From: Primula veris
Lineage: Eukaryota; Streptophyta; Magnoliopsida; Ericales; Primulaceae
Direction of reading: 5' to 3'
Length of the DNA stretch: 64,000 nucleotides
Assembly: GCA_963682055.1 (NCBI GenBank)
Contig: OY821748.1
Coordinates: 253,001-317,000 of the forward strand
Under the pieces are notes generated by a model. The model worked only from the letters and a program-made list of their open reading frames with translations. It did no database searches and was not told the DNA's origin. Positions 63,121 to 64,000 of the stretch are shown here, one piece after another. The position numbers and the translations under genes are program-made. Positions within the stretch are counted from its first letter, which is position 1, and each line of letters starts with the position of its first letter.

Positions 63121-63842
63121 CGAATTTACAAATCTGGTCCCTGGCAAAATTAATTAATCAACCGCTAGAGTTTGATAGGGCGAAGGTGGCCTGTGTGATG
63201 ATGGCGCTAACCGAGGAGAGAGAGGGAGAGAGAGCTCCTGGGATAAAAGAGAAAGGGTAACGAGATAAAATAGAATTGAACTCCAGGGATAGTAAAGTAA
63301 AATTAATTCAGTTTTTTAAAGACGTAGTATCTATTAATTTAAAAGAACGGTAGCACTAAAGGGGTAGGAGTACTAAATAGTCGGATCTGCATACCTTTTA
63401 ATCGCTAACCATGGCATCAATCGACAAAAATTTGAAAGAGTCGAACACCTGGCGCCTGTTAGAGATACATTGTTTGACTAGCGAATTTACAAATCTGGTC
63501 CCTGGCAAAATTAATTAATCAGCCGCTAGAGTTTGATAGGGCGAAGGTGGCCTGTGTGATGATGGCGCTAACCAAGGAGAGAGAGAGGGAGAGAGAGCTC
63601 CTGGGATAAAAGAGAAAGGGTAACGAGATAAAATAGAATTGGACTCCAGGGATAGTAAGTCAAATTAATTCAGTTTTTTAAAGACGTAGTATCTATTAAT
63701 TTAAAAGAACAGTAGTACTAAAGGGGTAGGAGTACTAAATAGTCGGATATGCATACCTTTTAATCGCTAACCATGGCATCAATCGACAAAAATTTGAAAG
63801 AGTCGAACACCTGGCGCCTGTTGGAGATGCATTGTTTGGCTA
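63121..63842. repeat. Direct tandem repeat, 361-bp period, two copies
   Basis: Copy 1 is 63121-63481 and copy 2 is 63482-63842. They differ at few positions (for example GCATACC preceded by TCTG against TATG). Each carries CGAATTTACAAATCTGGTCC, a GA-rich tract, and ATGGCATCAATCGACAAAAA. The junction falls inside GCGAATTTAC. Unit A has a single diverged version of this block at about 57650-58010. Confidence 0.88.
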
Positions 63843-63848
63843 GCGAAA

Positions 63849-64000
63849 CACGACCCACAACCGCTTCAAACCGGTATCATTTCCATTTTTTTAGTTTGGT
63901 CAAGGCTGAATGATTTCCAAACCAAACCTGAGTAGAGAAATACCAATATAGACAGACAATTGAAGGTCAACCAGTAAAAATCTGTACAACTTAAGTATCA
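63849..64000. repeat. Start of a third tandem unit, cut by the window end
   Basis: From AACACGACCCACAACCGCTT onward the sequence matches the start of unit B at 58020 closely (TTTGGTCAAGGCTGAATGAT, CCTGAGTAGAGAAATACCAA). The tandem series therefore continues past the window. Confidence 0.8.

Larger units (their letters stand above)
58018..63848. repeat. Tandem segmental duplication, unit B
   Basis: Unit B is about 5.8 kb. It includes counterparts of A at 58380-59170, 59220-60480, 60480-61480, 61700-62400, 62513-62900 (a further copy of A's 51669-52045 region) and 62948-63430. Identity varies by segment and indels are common. The tail is itself duplicated (361-bp repeat). No intact gene is visible. 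Confidence 0.75.

Noticed and set aside
1..64000. CRISPR array, bacterial operon, rRNA genes or integrated virus
   Set aside because: No regular repeat-spacer structure, no rRNA conserved blocks, and no reverse transcriptase, integrase or capsid reading were seen. The tandem arrays have no unique spacers and the genes are split by plant introns.

Overview
The window is AT-rich nuclear DNA from a flowering plant, almost certainly a eudicot. The evidence is many short GT-AG introns, plant-specific gene families (OEP16-2, the plant BRWD-type WD40-bromodomain protein, a COBRA-like protein, a cell-wall proline-rich protein), a chloroplast-type tRNA copy inserted in the nucleus, and abundant microsatellites, tandem repeats and MITE-like elements. 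Genus and species cannot be read from the sequence. Gene models below were built by hand from exon phase, splice sites and remembered family sequence; no search was run.

Layout. 1-9675 (+): a nearly complete gene for regulatory subunit 3 of protein phosphatase 4 (PP4R3/SMEK/PSY2-like), 23 exons visible, with the short initiator exon not found. 11274-14246 (-): a complete seven-exon gene for the outer-envelope pore protein OEP16-2, tail to tail with PP4R3. 15264-21625: a satellite-like array of about 55 monomers of about 116 bp, with an internal 2.4-2.5 kb duplication. 22212-35640 (-): a complete 23-exon gene for a 1598-residue WD40-repeat and bromodomain protein (BRWD/PHIP-like), with a probable separate 5' UTR exon near 37.1 kb. 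38.1 kb (-): an orphan exon-like ORF. 39.7-40.2 kb: a small direct duplication. 42452-43000 (-): a secreted proline-rich, extensin-like protein with a GPI-type tail. 45.4 kb: a strong compound hairpin. 46.4-47.9 kb: a MITE-like repeat followed by a 5'-truncated COBRA-like gene. 50.1-64.0 kb: tandem segmental duplications with no intact gene. They carry degenerate minus-strand exons with splice sites retained, a plastid-type tRNA copy with an altered anticodon loop, a 523-bp transposon-like insertion and a family of short repeats.

The left half (1-37 kb) is a gene-rich block of three conserved housekeeping or regulatory genes interrupted by one satellite array. PP4R3 and the BRWD protein both act in nuclear regulation, and OEP16-2 is a plastid membrane channel; nothing suggests that they work together beyond being neighbours. 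The right half (38-64 kb) is repeat-driven and mostly non-coding. The observations most worth a second look are the satellite and its one-monomer length difference, the compound hairpin at 45.4 kb, the plastid tRNA with the replaced anticodon, and the 50-64 kb duplications.
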